Notes under the pieces: model-generated
Seen by the model: only the letters and a program-made list of their open reading frames with translations
Database searches by the model: none
Told to the model about the DNA's origin: nothing
Assembly: GCF_001887355.1 (NCBI RefSeq)
Contig: NZ_MPIN01000002.1
Coordinates: 372,001-436,000 of the forward strand
From: Cystobacter ferrugineus
GTDB taxonomy: Bacteria; Myxococcota; Myxococcia; Myxococcales; Myxococcaceae
Reading direction: 5' to 3'
Length of the DNA: 64,000 nucleotides
Shown here: positions 1 to 10,052 of the stretch, piece after piece
Position numbering within the stretch: the stretch's first letter is position 1
Layout of the letters: the number at the start of each line of letters is the position of its first letter
Translations under genes and position numbers: made by a program

Positions 1-88
1 AGGCGCGCAGACCGAGGATGTTGAGCAGCACCAGGCTGCCCACGATGCCGAGCAGCAGGACGGTGGCGTTGAGGGTGTTCTTTCTCAT
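1..88 (-). CDS. GldG-like ABC-associated membrane protein (5' end only)
   Basis: Only the first 29 codons lie in the window; the gene continues past the left edge. The visible start is basic (MRKNT) and is followed by one hydrophobic segment ending in LLNILGLR. This resembles the N-terminal anchor of GldG-type proteins, which partner a GldF-like permease. The ATG is 8 bases after the stop of the permease gene on the same strand, so the two are cotranscribed. The GldG assignment rests on this short segment plus context and is an inference. Confidence 0.6.
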   Translation of the reverse strand, partial: MRKNTLNATVLLLGIVGSLVLLNILGLRA

Positions 89-96
89 CGCGGGCC

Positions 97-816
97 TCAC
101 TGACGAACGTTGCTCAGGGTGCGCGTGGTCAGGGCGAGCCCCACCACGGTGAGCGTCACGTAGAAGAGGACATCGCGCGAGTCGAGCACGCCCCGCGCGA
201 TGTTGTCGAAGTGGTAGTCCACCGAGAGGTACTGCAGGATTTCCGAGAGCGTCTGCGGCAGCACCACCGCGAACTTGTCGACGAAGTAGAAGGCGAAGCA
301 GAGCACCAGGCCGATGATGAAGCCGACGATCTGGTTGCGGCTGAGCGCGCTCGCCCACAGCCCGATGGCCAGGAAGCTCGAGGCGAGCAGCAGCAGTCCC
401 ACGTAGCCCATCACCACCGGGCCCCAGTCGAACGAGGCGCCCGGCGCGGTGAGCGCCGCCACGCTCAAGGGATAGGGCAGGGTGAGCAGCAGCCCCACCC
501 CCACCATGCCCAGGGCCGCGAGGAACTTGCCCGTGACCACCTGCCAGTCATTCAGGGGCATGGTGAGCAGCAATTCCAACGTGCCGGACTTGCGCTCCTC
601 GGCGATGAGCCGCATGGTCACCGCCGGAGCGAAGACCACGAAGAGCACCGGCGCCACTCCGAAGAAGCCTCGCAGCGAGGCCTGGCCCGCCACGAACAAC
701 GTACTGAAATAGAGCCAACCCGCGGTGAGCAGGAATCCGCCGAGCACGATGTAGGCCACCGGCGAATTGAAAAAGCTCCTGAACTCACGCCGGGCGACGG
801 CGAGTGTCGTTCCCAT
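97..816 (-). CDS. ABC-2 type transporter permease, GldF-like
   Basis: A 239-residue inner-membrane protein with six predicted membrane spans. The N-terminal RREF..FFNSPVAYIV segment and the RLIAEERKSGTLELLLTMP stretch around residues 69-87 are typical of ABC-2 permeases of the GldF/NosY class. It would form the membrane channel for the ATPase encoded just upstream, with the GldG-like protein as third subunit. In Bacteroidetes GldAFG is tied to gliding. In delta-proteobacteria the same gene set is widespread and its substrate is generally unknown. AGAGGT lies 5 bases before the ATG. Confidence 0.88.
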   Translation of the reverse strand: MGTTLAVARREFRSFFNSPVAYIVLGGFLLTAGWLYFSTLFVAGQASLRGFFGVAPVLFVVFAPAVTMRLIAEERKSGTLELLLTMPLNDWQVVTGKFLAALGMVGVGLLLTLPYPLSVAALTAPGASFDWGPVVMGYVGLLLLASSFLAIGLWASALSRNQIVGFIIGLVLCFAFYFVDKFAVVLPQTLSEILQYLSVDYHFDNIARGVLDSRDVLFYVTLTVVGLALTTRTLSNVRQ

Positions 817-857
817 TCGCTACCTCTCGTGAGATTGAATCGAAGTCTGGACGGGCG

Positions 858-1871
858 TCACGCCGCGTACGGCGTGGCCTCGGGCTCGGCACGGGCCGGG
901 GTCCCGCTCCTGGCGGCTTCTCCCCCGGTGAGCTTGCGGAAGGTCTCCTCCAGGCTCACGTGCCGGCGCTTCATCTCCAGCAGACAGAGGTCATTGCGCA
1001 CCGCGGCGTCGAAGAGCGCCCGGCGGATGTCCTCCGCGCCGTAGCGCAGGCTGAAGCCGAGCGTGTCGCCGCCCTCGGCCTCCGCGCCCTCCACGCCGGT
1101 GACGCCCGGCACCTGCTCCAGCACGGCGCGCACCTGCTCGGGCCGCAGCGGAACTCCCGAGCGCGAGGCGAGCACCACCGTCACCGAGCCTCCCTCGGAG
1201 GTGGTGAGGCGCTCGGGCGCGTCGTCCGCCACCACCTTGCCCTCGCTGATGATGAGGACGCGGCCGCACGTGCTCTGCACCTCGCTCAGGATGTGGGTGC
1301 TCAGGATGACGGTCTTCTCCCGGCCCAGGTCCTTGATGAGGTTGCGGATCTCCACGATCTGGTTGGGGTCCAGGCCCGTGGTCGGCTCGTCGAGGATGAG
1401 CAGATCCGGATCATGGAGGATGGCCTGGGCGAGTCCCACGCGCTGGCGGTAGCCCTTGGACAGTTGCTGGATGTCCTTGCCCAGCACACTGCCCAGACCA
1501 CAGCGCTCCACCGCGGAGCGGATGCGTGTCTGGCGTTGGCTCTTGGGCACGCCGCGCACGTCGGCGATGAAGTCCAGGTAGTCCCGGACCATCATCTCCT
1601 CGTACAGGGGGTTGTTCTCCGGCAGATAGCCAATCAACCGCCGGGTGGCGACCGGGTCCACGCTGACGTCGATGCCATTGACCTGGGCCACTCCCGAGGT
1701 CGGTGTGACGAAGCCCGCCAGGATCTTCATCGTGGTGGACTTTCCGGCCCCATTGGGCCCCAGGAATCCCACCACCTGCCCCCGAGGCACCTCGAAGCTC
1801 ACCCCGCGCAAGGCCTGTGCGGTGCCGTAGGACTTCGTCAGCCCTTCGATGCGAATCATCGGTTGAGACAC
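858..1871 (-). CDS. ABC transporter ATP-binding protein, GldA-like
   Basis: A 337-residue ABC ATPase. It shows Walker A GPNGAGKST at about residues 38-46, signature LSKGYRQRVGLAQA, Walker B LLILDEPTTGLDP and the H-loop LSTHIL. A C-terminal domain of about 100 residues is typical of GldA/CcmA-like ATPases. The start chosen is GTG at 1871, reading VSQPMIRIEG, because GAGGT sits 7 bases upstream. The ATG four codons later is an alternative, and the reading frame open further upstream lacks family similarity. It energises the permease at 97-816 and heads the three-gene operon. Substrate unknown. Confidence 0.9.
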   Translation of the reverse strand: MSQPMIRIEGLTKSYGTAQALRGVSFEVPRGQVVGFLGPNGAGKSTTMKILAGFVTPTSGVAQVNGIDVSVDPVATRRLIGYLPENNPLYEEMMVRDYLDFIADVRGVPKSQRQTRIRSAVERCGLGSVLGKDIQQLSKGYRQRVGLAQAILHDPDLLILDEPTTGLDPNQIVEIRNLIKDLGREKTVILSTHILSEVQSTCGRVLIISEGKVVADDAPERLTTSEGGSVTVVLASRSGVPLRPEQVRAVLEQVPGVTGVEGAEAEGGDTLGFSLRYGAEDIRRALFDAAVRNDLCLLEMKRRHVSLEETFRKLTGGEAARSGTPARAEPEATPYAA

Positions 1872-2053
1872 GATATCTACCTCGTGAAGCGACCACATGA
1901 GTCGATGTGGGGCCCCACCTAAGACGCCCCACGGCACCTGTCAACGTGGCGGGAAAAGATTTCTTCCCGAATCCGGGAGCGACAGGCGGGTGTCGCGGGC
2001 CCCGTCCCCGCCCCCTGGGCAGGGGTGGGGTTGGGGGACTCGCCAGCGTCCTG

Positions 2054-2395
2054 TCATCGGACGCTCCGGGTGTTCAGCACCTGGCTTTGGAGCACCCCGG
2101 TGGCCAGGTCCAGGACGGCTCGGGCCTGGACCACGAGCAGCAGGGCCAGCATCACCAGGACGGCGAGGATGAGCGGCCCTCGCTGCTTTTGTGGAAGCAG
2201 GGGAATGCCCCTGTGGAAGAACAGCCAGGCGAACAGGAGGGTGAATCCGGTGGAGCCACCAATGACCGCCGTATGGAATCGCTCGGGAGGCGCCGCGTTG
2301 ACGACGAGCGAGCCGGCGACCAGCAGGGCAATCGTGGTGGTTCTCACCTTCCGGGACGCGAGGGCCCGGGCGATTTGAGCATGGGTATCGAGCAT
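2054..2395 (-). CDS. Small three-span membrane protein of unknown function
   Basis: A 113-residue protein with three hydrophobic segments, at about residues 20-35, 45-62 and 73-95, separated by short basic loops. No recognised family motif. GGAGGT is well placed 6 bases before the ATG, and coding strand and composition match the neighbours, so it is probably a real gene. It precedes the ABC operon on the same strand, but with about 180 bases between them a functional link is not shown. Confidence 0.6.
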   Translation of the reverse strand: MLDTHAQIARALASRKVRTTTIALLVAGSLVVNAAPPERFHTAVIGGSTGFTLLFAWLFFHRGIPLLPQKQRGPLILAVLVMLALLLVVQARAVLDLATGVLQSQVLNTRSVR

Positions 2396-2805
2396 GGGCT
2401 ACCTCCGTGCGTCGAGGAAGTGGGGGGGGCGAGAGTGCTTTTCCGCACCGCTCCAGGCCCACGCACGCGTACTGATGCCCATGCTCCACCCCGATGGGTG
2501 GGCAACGCAGGGACAGGTGCCGCGGGCTGAACTCAGCCAGGCGCTGTCCTGCTGGTTTGGGTGGCGAGACAGTTACCCATCCATGAGAGCAATGGCGTGA
2601 TTGGCGGGCCTAGGGGGGTCCACGGCAGGCGGGCGCGAGAATCGTCCGTCGCAGACCGCCCATGGTGGTATCGAGCAGGCCACCAAACAGCCAGACGTGG
2701 CGGTGATCTTTATCCGTTCTTCGCGGCTCTGGATGCACGGCGCTCCTCCTTCGTCAATGCGTCATCCAAGAGGAGGGATTTCGAGGCCGGCATTTGTGAG
2801 TCGCG
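2396..2805. other. Intergenic stretch, nothing recognised
   Basis: About 410 bases between the small membrane protein gene and sppA. Both genes lie on the minus strand, so this holds the 3' end of the sppA transcript and probably the promoter of the small gene. No convincing gene, RNA or repeat was seen. Confidence 0.5.
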
Positions 2806-4587
2806 CTAGTGGATGGACACCTCGAACGGCATGCGGGCGTAGACGCCGGCCGGGTCGTTGAGGGAGCGCAGCACCTCCACCTGGTGCTGGACGTCGGCCA
2901 GCAGCACGTCCACCGCCGAGCGGGCCTTGGGCCGGGCCTCCTCGTTCAGGGACTCCGCGAGCTGCTCGGCGAAGGACTTGCGCCCCTTGGGCATGTCCAT
3001 CCGGTAGTCCTTGCCCACGCCCGCCTTCTCGGCGGCGAAGCGGGCCGCGTCCTCCAGGGTTCCCAGCTCGTCCACGAGCCCCAGCTTCTGCGCCTGGACT
3101 CCGGACCACACGCGGCCCTGGGCGATCTCCTTGAGCTTCTCCCGGTCCAGCTTGCGGCCCTCGGACACCTTGTCCAGGAACTGCTCGTAGACGCGATCCG
3201 TGAGGGACTGGATGCGCGCGAACTCCGCCTCGCTCTGGGGACGCGTGACGGTGCCCAGGGTGGCCATGCGCGCCGTCTGCACGACATCGAAGGTGACGCC
3301 CAGGTCATTGGCCAGCTTCTGGAAGTTGGGCAGCAGTCCGAAGACGCCGATGGAGCCCGTGAGGGTATTGGGCGCGGCGAAGATGCGGTCCGCGTAGGTG
3401 CTGATCCAATAGCCCCCGGACGCGGCATAGGTGCCCATGGAGACCACCAGGGGCTTGGTCTTCTGGGTGAGGATGACCTCGCGCTGGATGAGATCCGAGG
3501 CGCTGGCGCTTCCGCCCGGGCTGTTGACGCGCAGGACCACGGCCTTCACGTCGGGGTCCTGCCGCAGCTTGCGCAGCTCCCGGCTGAGCCGGTCCCCGCC
3601 CACCTGGTCCGAGCGCCCCTCTCCATTGACGATCTCCCCCTCGGCGTACACCACGGCGATGCGGTTCTTGCTCTCTTTGGGGTGGACCTCGATGCCGGCG
3701 TAGGCGATCAGATCGATCTGGTTGAAGCTCTTGTTCTCGGAGTCGGTGCCCGACAGTTTCTTGAGCTCCTCGAGGACCTCGTCGAAGGACGCGACGCGGT
3801 CGACGAGCCCGGCGGTCAGGGCTTCCTCGGGCAGCAGCATGCCCTTGTCGTCCGCCAGGGCCTGCAGGGCCTCCGGGGTCTGCTTGCGGTCGGGGGCGAC
3901 CGTGGTCTTCCACTCGGCCCACAGGTCATCCAGCAGCACCTGCATCTGCTCCCGGCTGGGGTCGCTCATGCGGTTGAGGAGGAAGGGCTCCACCGCGGAC
4001 TTGTACTTGCCCACGCGGGTGACCTGCACCTGGACGCCGAACTTCTGCAGGGCGTCACCGAAGAACGTGGTCTCGGACGCCAGGCCGTTCATCTCCACCT
4101 CGCCCGCGGGGTTCACGATGAGGGGCGAGGCGACGGAGGCCAGGTAGTAGTCGCGCTTGGCCCAATTGACGTTGTAGGCGAGCACGGGCTTCTTGGCCTT
4201 GAAGCGCTGCAGCGCGCCGCGGAACTCGCGCAGCGCGGCGGGGCCCGAGCCGTAGCCGGCGGGCGTGAGGTTGCTGGTGATGTAGAGCCCCGCGATGCGC
4301 TCGTCCGCCGCGGCCCGGTCCACGGCCGCCACGGCGGTGGCGAGCGCCAGGGTCCGGCTCTTCTCTCCCTGGAGGGCGGTCTGGAGGGATTCCGACACGC
4401 CCGGCGCACTGGCGTGGTCCAGCAGGTTCATGTCCAGGTCCACGACGAGCACGGCCTTGGACGGCACCGTGGGCTCGCTGGCGCCACCCACCACGCCCAC
4501 GAAGCCCACGAACAGGAAGATGCTGCCCACGACGAAGACACCCAGCGCCACCAGGCAGGCGAAGAGCGTCTTGAAGAAGTCCTTCAT
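2806..4587 (-). CDS. sppA: Signal peptide peptidase SppA, long (67 kDa) type
   Basis: A 593-residue membrane-anchored protease with one N-terminal transmembrane segment and two S49 peptidase repeats. The N-terminal repeat carries the general-base lysine in the VGKYKSAVEPF context. The C-terminal repeat carries the nucleophile serine in MGTYAASGGYW, followed by the TGSIGV motif. This split Lys/Ser dyad is characteristic of the long E. coli-type SppA, which cleaves remnant signal peptides in the inner membrane. It appears monocistronic, with 77 bases to the next gene upstream. Confidence 0.93.
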   Translation of the reverse strand: MKDFFKTLFACLVALGVFVVGSIFLFVGFVGVVGGASEPTVPSKAVLVVDLDMNLLDHASAPGVSESLQTALQGEKSRTLALATAVAAVDRAAADERIAGLYITSNLTPAGYGSGPAALREFRGALQRFKAKKPVLAYNVNWAKRDYYLASVASPLIVNPAGEVEMNGLASETTFFGDALQKFGVQVQVTRVGKYKSAVEPFLLNRMSDPSREQMQVLLDDLWAEWKTTVAPDRKQTPEALQALADDKGMLLPEEALTAGLVDRVASFDEVLEELKKLSGTDSENKSFNQIDLIAYAGIEVHPKESKNRIAVVYAEGEIVNGEGRSDQVGGDRLSRELRKLRQDPDVKAVVLRVNSPGGSASASDLIQREVILTQKTKPLVVSMGTYAASGGYWISTYADRIFAAPNTLTGSIGVFGLLPNFQKLANDLGVTFDVVQTARMATLGTVTRPQSEAEFARIQSLTDRVYEQFLDKVSEGRKLDREKLKEIAQGRVWSGVQAQKLGLVDELGTLEDAARFAAEKAGVGKDYRMDMPKGRKSFAEQLAESLNEEARPKARSAVDVLLADVQHQVEVLRSLNDPAGVYARMPFEVSIH

Positions 4588-4664
4588 GTATTCACCCCGG
4601 AGAAGCGCTCAGCATGCCGCGACGGCCGCCCGGCGCGGGTAGGAAAAGGTGCCACGATTCGCGA

Positions 4665-7600
4665 TCAACGCTCATTCGCGGACGAAGAAGGGCCCATACG
4701 GGGCGGCTCCCGACCGATTTCAGGGGGAGCTTCCCTGGGCTCGGGCGTGAGCGGAATTTCCAGGGCGGCCGTGGCCCCCTTGCCGGGGCCCTCGCTCTCC
4801 AGCGTCAGCCTCCCTCCCATCATCCTCGCCGCCAGCGCGCTCGAGTGCAGGCCGAAGCCGTGGCCGTCCTTGCGCGTGGTGAAGCCATGCGTGAAGAGCT
4901 TGCCGAGGACGTCCGGCGCGAGGCCCACGCCGCTGTCCGTCACCTGGATGCGTGCCGTCCCGTTGTCGGCGGTGAGCCGCACGCGCAGGTGCCGCTGCCC
5001 CTCGGGCATGGCGTCCATGGCGTACTTGGCGTTGGCCACGAGGTTGACGAGGATCTGCATCACCTTGTGCTTGTCGAGCCGCACCCGGGGCAGGAGGGCG
5101 AACTCGCGGGTGAGGGTGACGCCATGGCGCTGGAGCGAGGTGTACTGGATGCGCAGCGTGTCGTCGACGAGCTGCGCCAGGTCGCACTCCTCGGTGAGCA
5201 GCGGCGTCTTCGCGTAGGTCTGCTGCACCTGGACGATGGCGCGGATGTGCTCCAGGTGCCGGTTCATGGCGTCCAGGCTCTCCTGCAGGGTCGTCTGCTC
5301 CTTGATGAGCTCGGAGGCGAGCGCGGTCATGTAGTCGGGCAGGCGGCTCCCCCGGGGATCCTTGGAGAGGAAGTCCACCAACGTCTCGCGGTGCTCCTCG
5401 AGCAGCGCGGCCACCTGCCGCACCCGGACGACCCGCGACGCGCCCACCGCGTGCCGCGTCGTCTCGAGGTTGACGACGGCGCTGGTGAGGACGTTGCCCA
5501 CGTTGTGCAGCACGTTGGAGGCGATCTCGGACATGCCCGCCGCGCGTGCCAGCTCCACCAGCCGGGCCTGGGCTTCCTTGAGCTCGTGCGTGCGCTCGTC
5601 CACGCGCCGCTCCAGCTCGTCGTTGGCGTCGCGCAGGGCGGACTTGGCCTGCTTGATGTCGGCGTAGAGCCGCGCGTTCTCGATGGAGATGGCCGCCTGG
5701 GAGGCGATGTGCCCGAGCAGCCGGATGCGCGCCGGGGTGAAGGCGTCCGCGGTGAGGCTGTTCTCCAGATAGAGCACGCCGACGAGCTCCTCCCGGCGCA
5801 GCAGCGGCAGGCAGAGCACCGCCTTGGCCCGGCCGCGCTCGAAGTAGCTGTCGGAGGCGTAGGGATGGGGGCGGGAGGCATCCCCGATGAGCACGTGCTC
5901 GTGCGCGCGCTTGACGTAGGTGAGGAGCGACCACGGCAGCTCGTGGGTGGAGTGCTCTTCCGGGAGCACCACGGCCTTCCCCTCCGCCACGTTGGCGATG
6001 GCCACCAGCCGCAGCTTGTTGCCGAGCGGGCGCAGCAAGGCGCCGCGCTGGGCGCCGGCGTTCTCCATGGCCACCCCCAGGAGCGTGGACACCAGTTGCT
6101 CCAGGACGATCTCCCCGGAGATGGCCTGCTGGGCCTTCACCACGGTGAGCGCATCGAGCTGCGTCGAGGTCGTATCGGAGGCGCCACGGTCCGGCTCTCT
6201 CGCCACGTTCGAGAGCGAGGGCCACTGGTCATCCAGGTGCTTGACCTTGCCGTGGGCTCCCCACGTCCGGTACGCCTCTCTCGCCTCGCGGGCGTAGGCC
6301 AGGGCGATGCTCTTGACCCCCCGCTTGTGCCAGAAGCGCGCCGCGAGCTCGTTGGCGAGCGCGACGTTCTGGATGTAGCCGTGCTCGTGTGCCGAGTGGA
6401 GCGCCTCATCGTAGGCGTGCATCGCCTCGTCCCACTGGCCCAGGCGGTAGGCGAGCTCCGCGGAGACCATCCGCTCGGCGGCGCGGAAGTTGCCGGGGCA
6501 GTGCTCCACCCAGACCTCGAACTGTCGCTGGTGCCGCCGCATGGCCTCGACGTACTCCCGCCGGGCTTCCGGCGCCGCGTCCTCGCAGCAGGCGGACAGG
6601 GTCAACGCGCCGTAGAGGTGGAAGTCCACCAGCTGGATGTGGCCGACCGAGGACCAGAGGAACTCCTCGGCCCTGGCCGCCGCCTCACGCGCCTCCTCGT
6701 ACCGGCCACACATGAAGCGCGACTGGGTCTTGGTGATCCAGTACCAGCACACCACGGTGCTCATGTGGGGGGTCAACGACAGCCCGGTCTCGAAGGACTT
6801 CTCGTCGAAGCCGTCTCCGTTCAGCGACTCGAAGGAGGGCGACAGGCCGCGCAGTTGCTGAATGTAACGCTGGGTGTGCCGGATGACCTGCTGGACGCCC
6901 TGGAAGCTGGCCTTGCGCGCGAAGTCCATGCGCGCGATCGACTCCTGGTGGATTTCGTCCAGGCCATGCCCGAGGGCGAGGCGATTCGTGATGATGTGGT
7001 TGCAGGCATAGCAGGCGGTCTGGAAATCACCCGCCGGAACGGCCTGCTGGAAGGCGTTGCGGATGTACTCCAACGAGTGCGCGAGGGGCTGGACCCAGGC
7101 GCTGAGGAGCTCCATCGAGTAGAGGATCCTCGGCCGGGAGGTGGAGAAGCCGTGGCGCTCGACGAGGGCGAGGGCCAGCTCGCCGAAGGCATGGCCCTCG
7201 CGGTATCGCCCGAACAGGTCGCCCAGGGTGATGCCGTACCACGCATACCCGTTCGTGATGGCCTCGCTGTTTCCATGGCGCAGGGAGAGGGAGACCATCC
7301 GGCACAGGTGGAGGACGAGCAGGTTGACGTCGGTGAAGAGCGCGGGCGTGAACAGGGCGGCGAGGACGCTCATCACCACCTGGATGTCCGGGTCCGTCAT
7401 GAGCGGCAGCTCGAGGAGGCTCGTGATGGGGCGTCCTCCCATCAGGGACCACACCTCCGCGTTGGCGGCCTCCACCTCCTCCCGCGAGGGGTGGGGGGAC
7501 ATGGGCATGCCCAGCGAGGCCAGACACTCCAGCAGACAGGTCACGGCGAGCTGGGTTTCACTGGTGGCGATGTGGATGTCGCTCAGCAGCACGGACACCA

Positions 7601-10037
7601 GCGCGAGCTGCGCGGGGGTCCGTGCCCGGGGGCGGAGCGCCTCCATGAGCTGGCGTGCCCCGTCCGTGTTGCCGCTCATGAACTCGCTCGTCGCCCGCTG
7701 GAGGCTGAGCTGGAAGGCCAGTGTGTGCTCACTCTCCCAGACGTCGCCCGGCAGCAGCGAGAGGGCTGTCGTGAAGTAGGTGATGGCCGAGCGGTGCGCC
7801 GTCGAGGCCTGGGCCTTCCTGCCCGCCTCGGCGTTGAGCCGAGCGACCTGGTGGCGCTCCTCGGGAAGCACGAGCAGCTCGGCCCCGGCGTTGAGCTGGT
7901 TCACCACGTCGAAGAGCTTCTCGCGCACCTCCTCCGGGGGCAGGCTCGCCAGCAACAAGCGGCCGATGCGCAGGTGGATGGCCTTGCGCTCCTCCTCGGG
8001 GATGAGGGCATGGGCCGCCTGCTGGATGCGATCGTGGAGGAACCGGTACTGCTCCTGGCCCGCCTGCATCAACAGGCCTTCCTGGAACGCCGGCTCGAGT
8101 CCCTGCTCCACCTCATCCTCCGCTCTGTCGGAGATGATGGCCAGGGTCCGTGGCGGGAAGGCATTGCCCGCGCACGCCGCCAGACGCAACAGGTGCTGGG
8201 TCTGCTCGGGGAGCTGTCGCAGCCGGCCCACCAGGAAGTCGACGACGTTGTCGGAGTAGGCCCGGGCCCGGATGCCCTGCTCATCCCAGTGCCAGCCGCC
8301 CTCGGGCGTGCGGGTCAACAACCCGTCCTGGTTCAGCGTCCGCATGAGCTGGAGGAAGAAGAAGGGATTGCCTCCGGTCTTCTGGTGGACCAGGGTCGAG
8401 AGCGGCTCGATGACCTCCTGCTCCGCGCCCGGGAGCGCATCGGTGATGATCTGCCGCAACTGCTCCTGGCTCAGGGGCTCGAGCCGGAGTTCGGCCACCC
8501 ACGCGCCGCCCTTGCGCAGCTCCTCCCGCGCCAGCATCAGCGGGTGGGAGGGGCTGACCTCGTTGTCGCGGTAGGCGCCGATCATCAACAGCGGCGGGGT
8601 GTCCGGATGGGTGAAGAGGTGCCGGATGAGCCGGAGGCTGGCCACGTCGGCCCACTGCAGGTCATCCAGGAAGATGACGAGCGGGTGCTCGGGGGTGGAG
8701 AGCACCCCGAGGAAGCGCTGGAAGACCCAGTCGAAGCGGTGTTGCGACTCGGCGGGTGAGAGCGCGGGGAGCTCCGGCTGCCTGCCCACGACGAGCTCGA
8801 GCTGGGGGACCAGATCCACGAGGAGCTGTCCGCTACCCTCCCACGCCTCGTGTAGCTGTTGGCGCCAGGCCTCGAGCTCCGCGTCGGTGCCGGCCAGGAG
8901 CTGGCGCACCAGGCCCCGGATGGCCTGTGCCAGGGTGGCGTAGGGGATGTCTCGCTGGAACTGGTCGAACTTGCCATCGAGGAAGAGGCCTCGCCGCTGC
9001 ACGACGGGCCGGTACAGCTCGTGCACCACCGCGGACTTCCCGATGCCCGAGTAGCCGCTGAGCAGCACCAGCTCCGGATGTCCGCCCCGGGCAACCCGCT
9101 CGAAGGACTGGAGCAGCGTGTTCACCTGCGCTTCGCGCCCGTAGAGCCGCTGGGGCATCTGGAAGTGGGTGGGGATGTCGTGCTCGCCCAGGGGGAACGG
9201 CTCGAGCTCGCGCCCCTGGCCGAGCGCCTCCTGGCAGCGCAGCAGATCCGCCTTCAGCCCTTCGGCGCCCTGGTAGCGCTCCTCGGCCACCTTGGCCAAC
9301 AGCTTCATCACGATGGCGGACAGGGCGGGGGGAATGGCCGGGACGCGTTCATGTGGCGCTTTCGGGATCTGCGCCATGTGGGCGTGGAACCACTCGAGTG
9401 CATCGCGTCCATGGAAGGGCAGGGTGCCGGTGAGCAGTTCGTAGAAGGTGACCCCCAGGGAGTAGAGATCGGTGCGGTAGTCCACCGAGCGGTTCATCCG
9501 CCCGGTCTGCTCCGGGGACATGTAGGCCAGGGTCCCCTCGATGAGCGCGGCGGGGGCCGCCTCCACGTGCTCCACGCTCTGGACGGTGGCGCTCCCGAAG
9601 TCGATGATGCGCGTTTGCCCCGAGGGCAGGAGGATGATGTTGGAGGGCTTGAGGTCCTTGTGGGTGACGCCGCGGCGGTGGATCTCCGTGAGCGTTGCCG
9701 CCAGGGAGATGGCCAGCTCGAGGAATCGCTCCACCCCGAGCGGAGTCCCCACGGTGTCGGACAGGGCGGTTCCTCCTTCTCCTTCCATCAGGAGCACCGG
9801 CTGCCCGCTGCTCAGCTCGCAGCCCAGAGCCCGGGGCACGCCGCGCACCTCGCTCAGCCGCTGCAGGATGGCGTGCTCCCGGCGGTAGTCGTCGCGCTCG
9901 CGAGTGCCGGGGTGCGCGGACATGGGCATCTTGACGATGACGGGCAGGCGATCCGAGTCGCGCACCGCGCGGTACAAGATGTTCGTGCTCGTCGACTTGA
10001 GCTTGTCGATCAGCGTGTAGCCAGGAATGCCGACCAT
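4665..10037 (-). CDS. Hybrid Ser/Thr kinase - AAA ATPase - GAF - histidine kinase
   Basis: A 1790-residue cytoplasmic signalling hybrid. Order: Ser/Thr kinase (HKDLKPSN and DFG at about residues 126-148), a STAND/AAA ATPase (Walker A in GYSGIGKS, Walker B in IFLDDLQWAD), a long TPR-like helical region, a GAF domain (ILYLEN-type context), a coiled coil, then a histidine kinase core. That core has a noncanonical H-box (VLHNVGNVLTS), N-box (NLVANAKYAMD), DSGVGL and GHGFGLH. Such trifunctional kinases are known in myxobacteria and cyanobacteria. The ATG at 10037 is chosen because AAGGTGG lies about 11 bases upstream and the paralogue at 33224-36073 begins at the same place (MV.LPGYTL). A GTG five codons earlier is possible. 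No response regulator adjoins it. Confidence 0.92.
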   Translation of the reverse strand: MVGIPGYTLIDKLKSTSTNILYRAVRDSDRLPVIVKMPMSAHPGTRERDDYRREHAILQRLSEVRGVPRALGCELSSGQPVLLMEGEGGTALSDTVGTPLGVERFLELAISLAATLTEIHRRGVTHKDLKPSNIILLPSGQTRIIDFGSATVQSVEHVEAAPAALIEGTLAYMSPEQTGRMNRSVDYRTDLYSLGVTFYELLTGTLPFHGRDALEWFHAHMAQIPKAPHERVPAIPPALSAIVMKLLAKVAEERYQGAEGLKADLLRCQEALGQGRELEPFPLGEHDIPTHFQMPQRLYGREAQVNTLLQSFERVARGGHPELVLLSGYSGIGKSAVVHELYRPVVQRRGLFLDGKFDQFQRDIPYATLAQAIRGLVRQLLAGTDAELEAWRQQLHEAWEGSGQLLVDLVPQLELVVGRQPELPALSPAESQHRFDWVFQRFLGVLSTPEHPLVIFLDDLQWADVASLRLIRHLFTHPDTPPLLMIGAYRDNEVSPSHPLMLAREELRKGGAWVAELRLEPLSQEQLRQIITDALPGAEQEVIEPLSTLVHQKTGGNPFFFLQLMRTLNQDGLLTRTPEGGWHWDEQGIRARAYSDNVVDFLVGRLRQLPEQTQHLLRLAACAGNAFPPRTLAIISDRAEDEVEQGLEPAFQEGLLMQAGQEQYRFLHDRIQQAAHALIPEEERKAIHLRIGRLLLASLPPEEVREKLFDVVNQLNAGAELLVLPEERHQVARLNAEAGRKAQASTAHRSAITYFTTALSLLPGDVWESEHTLAFQLSLQRATSEFMSGNTDGARQLMEALRPRARTPAQLALVSVLLSDIHIATSETQLAVTCLLECLASLGMPMSPHPSREEVEAANAEVWSLMGGRPITSLLELPLMTDPDIQVVMSVLAALFTPALFTDVNLLVLHLCRMVSLSLRHGNSEAITNGYAWYGITLGDLFGRYREGHAFGELALALVERHGFSTSRPRILYSMELLSAWVQPLAHSLEYIRNAFQQAVPAGDFQTACYACNHIITNRLALGHGLDEIHQESIARMDFARKASFQGVQQVIRHTQRYIQQLRGLSPSFESLNGDGFDEKSFETGLSLTPHMSTVVCWYWITKTQSRFMCGRYEEAREAAARAEEFLWSSVGHIQLVDFHLYGALTLSACCEDAAPEARREYVEAMRRHQRQFEVWVEHCPGNFRAAERMVSAELAYRLGQWDEAMHAYDEALHSAHEHGYIQNVALANELAARFWHKRGVKSIALAYAREAREAYRTWGAHGKVKHLDDQWPSLSNVAREPDRGASDTTSTQLDALTVVKAQQAISGEIVLEQLVSTLLGVAMENAGAQRGALLRPLGNKLRLVAIANVAEGKAVVLPEEHSTHELPWSLLTYVKRAHEHVLIGDASRPHPYASDSYFERGRAKAVLCLPLLRREELVGVLYLENSLTADAFTPARIRLLGHIASQAAISIENARLYADIKQAKSALRDANDELERRVDERTHELKEAQARLVELARAAGMSEIASNVLHNVGNVLTSAVVNLETTRHAVGASRVVRVRQVAALLEEHRETLVDFLSKDPRGSRLPDYMTALASELIKEQTTLQESLDAMNRHLEHIRAIVQVQQTYAKTPLLTEECDLAQLVDDTLRIQYTSLQRHGVTLTREFALLPRVRLDKHKVMQILVNLVANAKYAMDAMPEGQRHLRVRLTADNGTARIQVTDSGVGLAPDVLGKLFTHGFTTRKDGHGFGLHSSALAARMMGGRLTLESEGPGKGATAALEIPLTPEPREAPPEIGREPPRMGPSSSANER

Positions 10038-10052
10038 ATGAAGACTGTCCAC

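Noticed and set aside
4614-8759. A 1381-residue open frame on the plus strand opposite the hybrid kinase
   Set aside because: It is antisense to a gene with clear kinase, ATPase and histidine kinase motifs; its product is His/Arg/Gly/Leu-rich with no domain. Long open antisense frames are expected in high-GC DNA.
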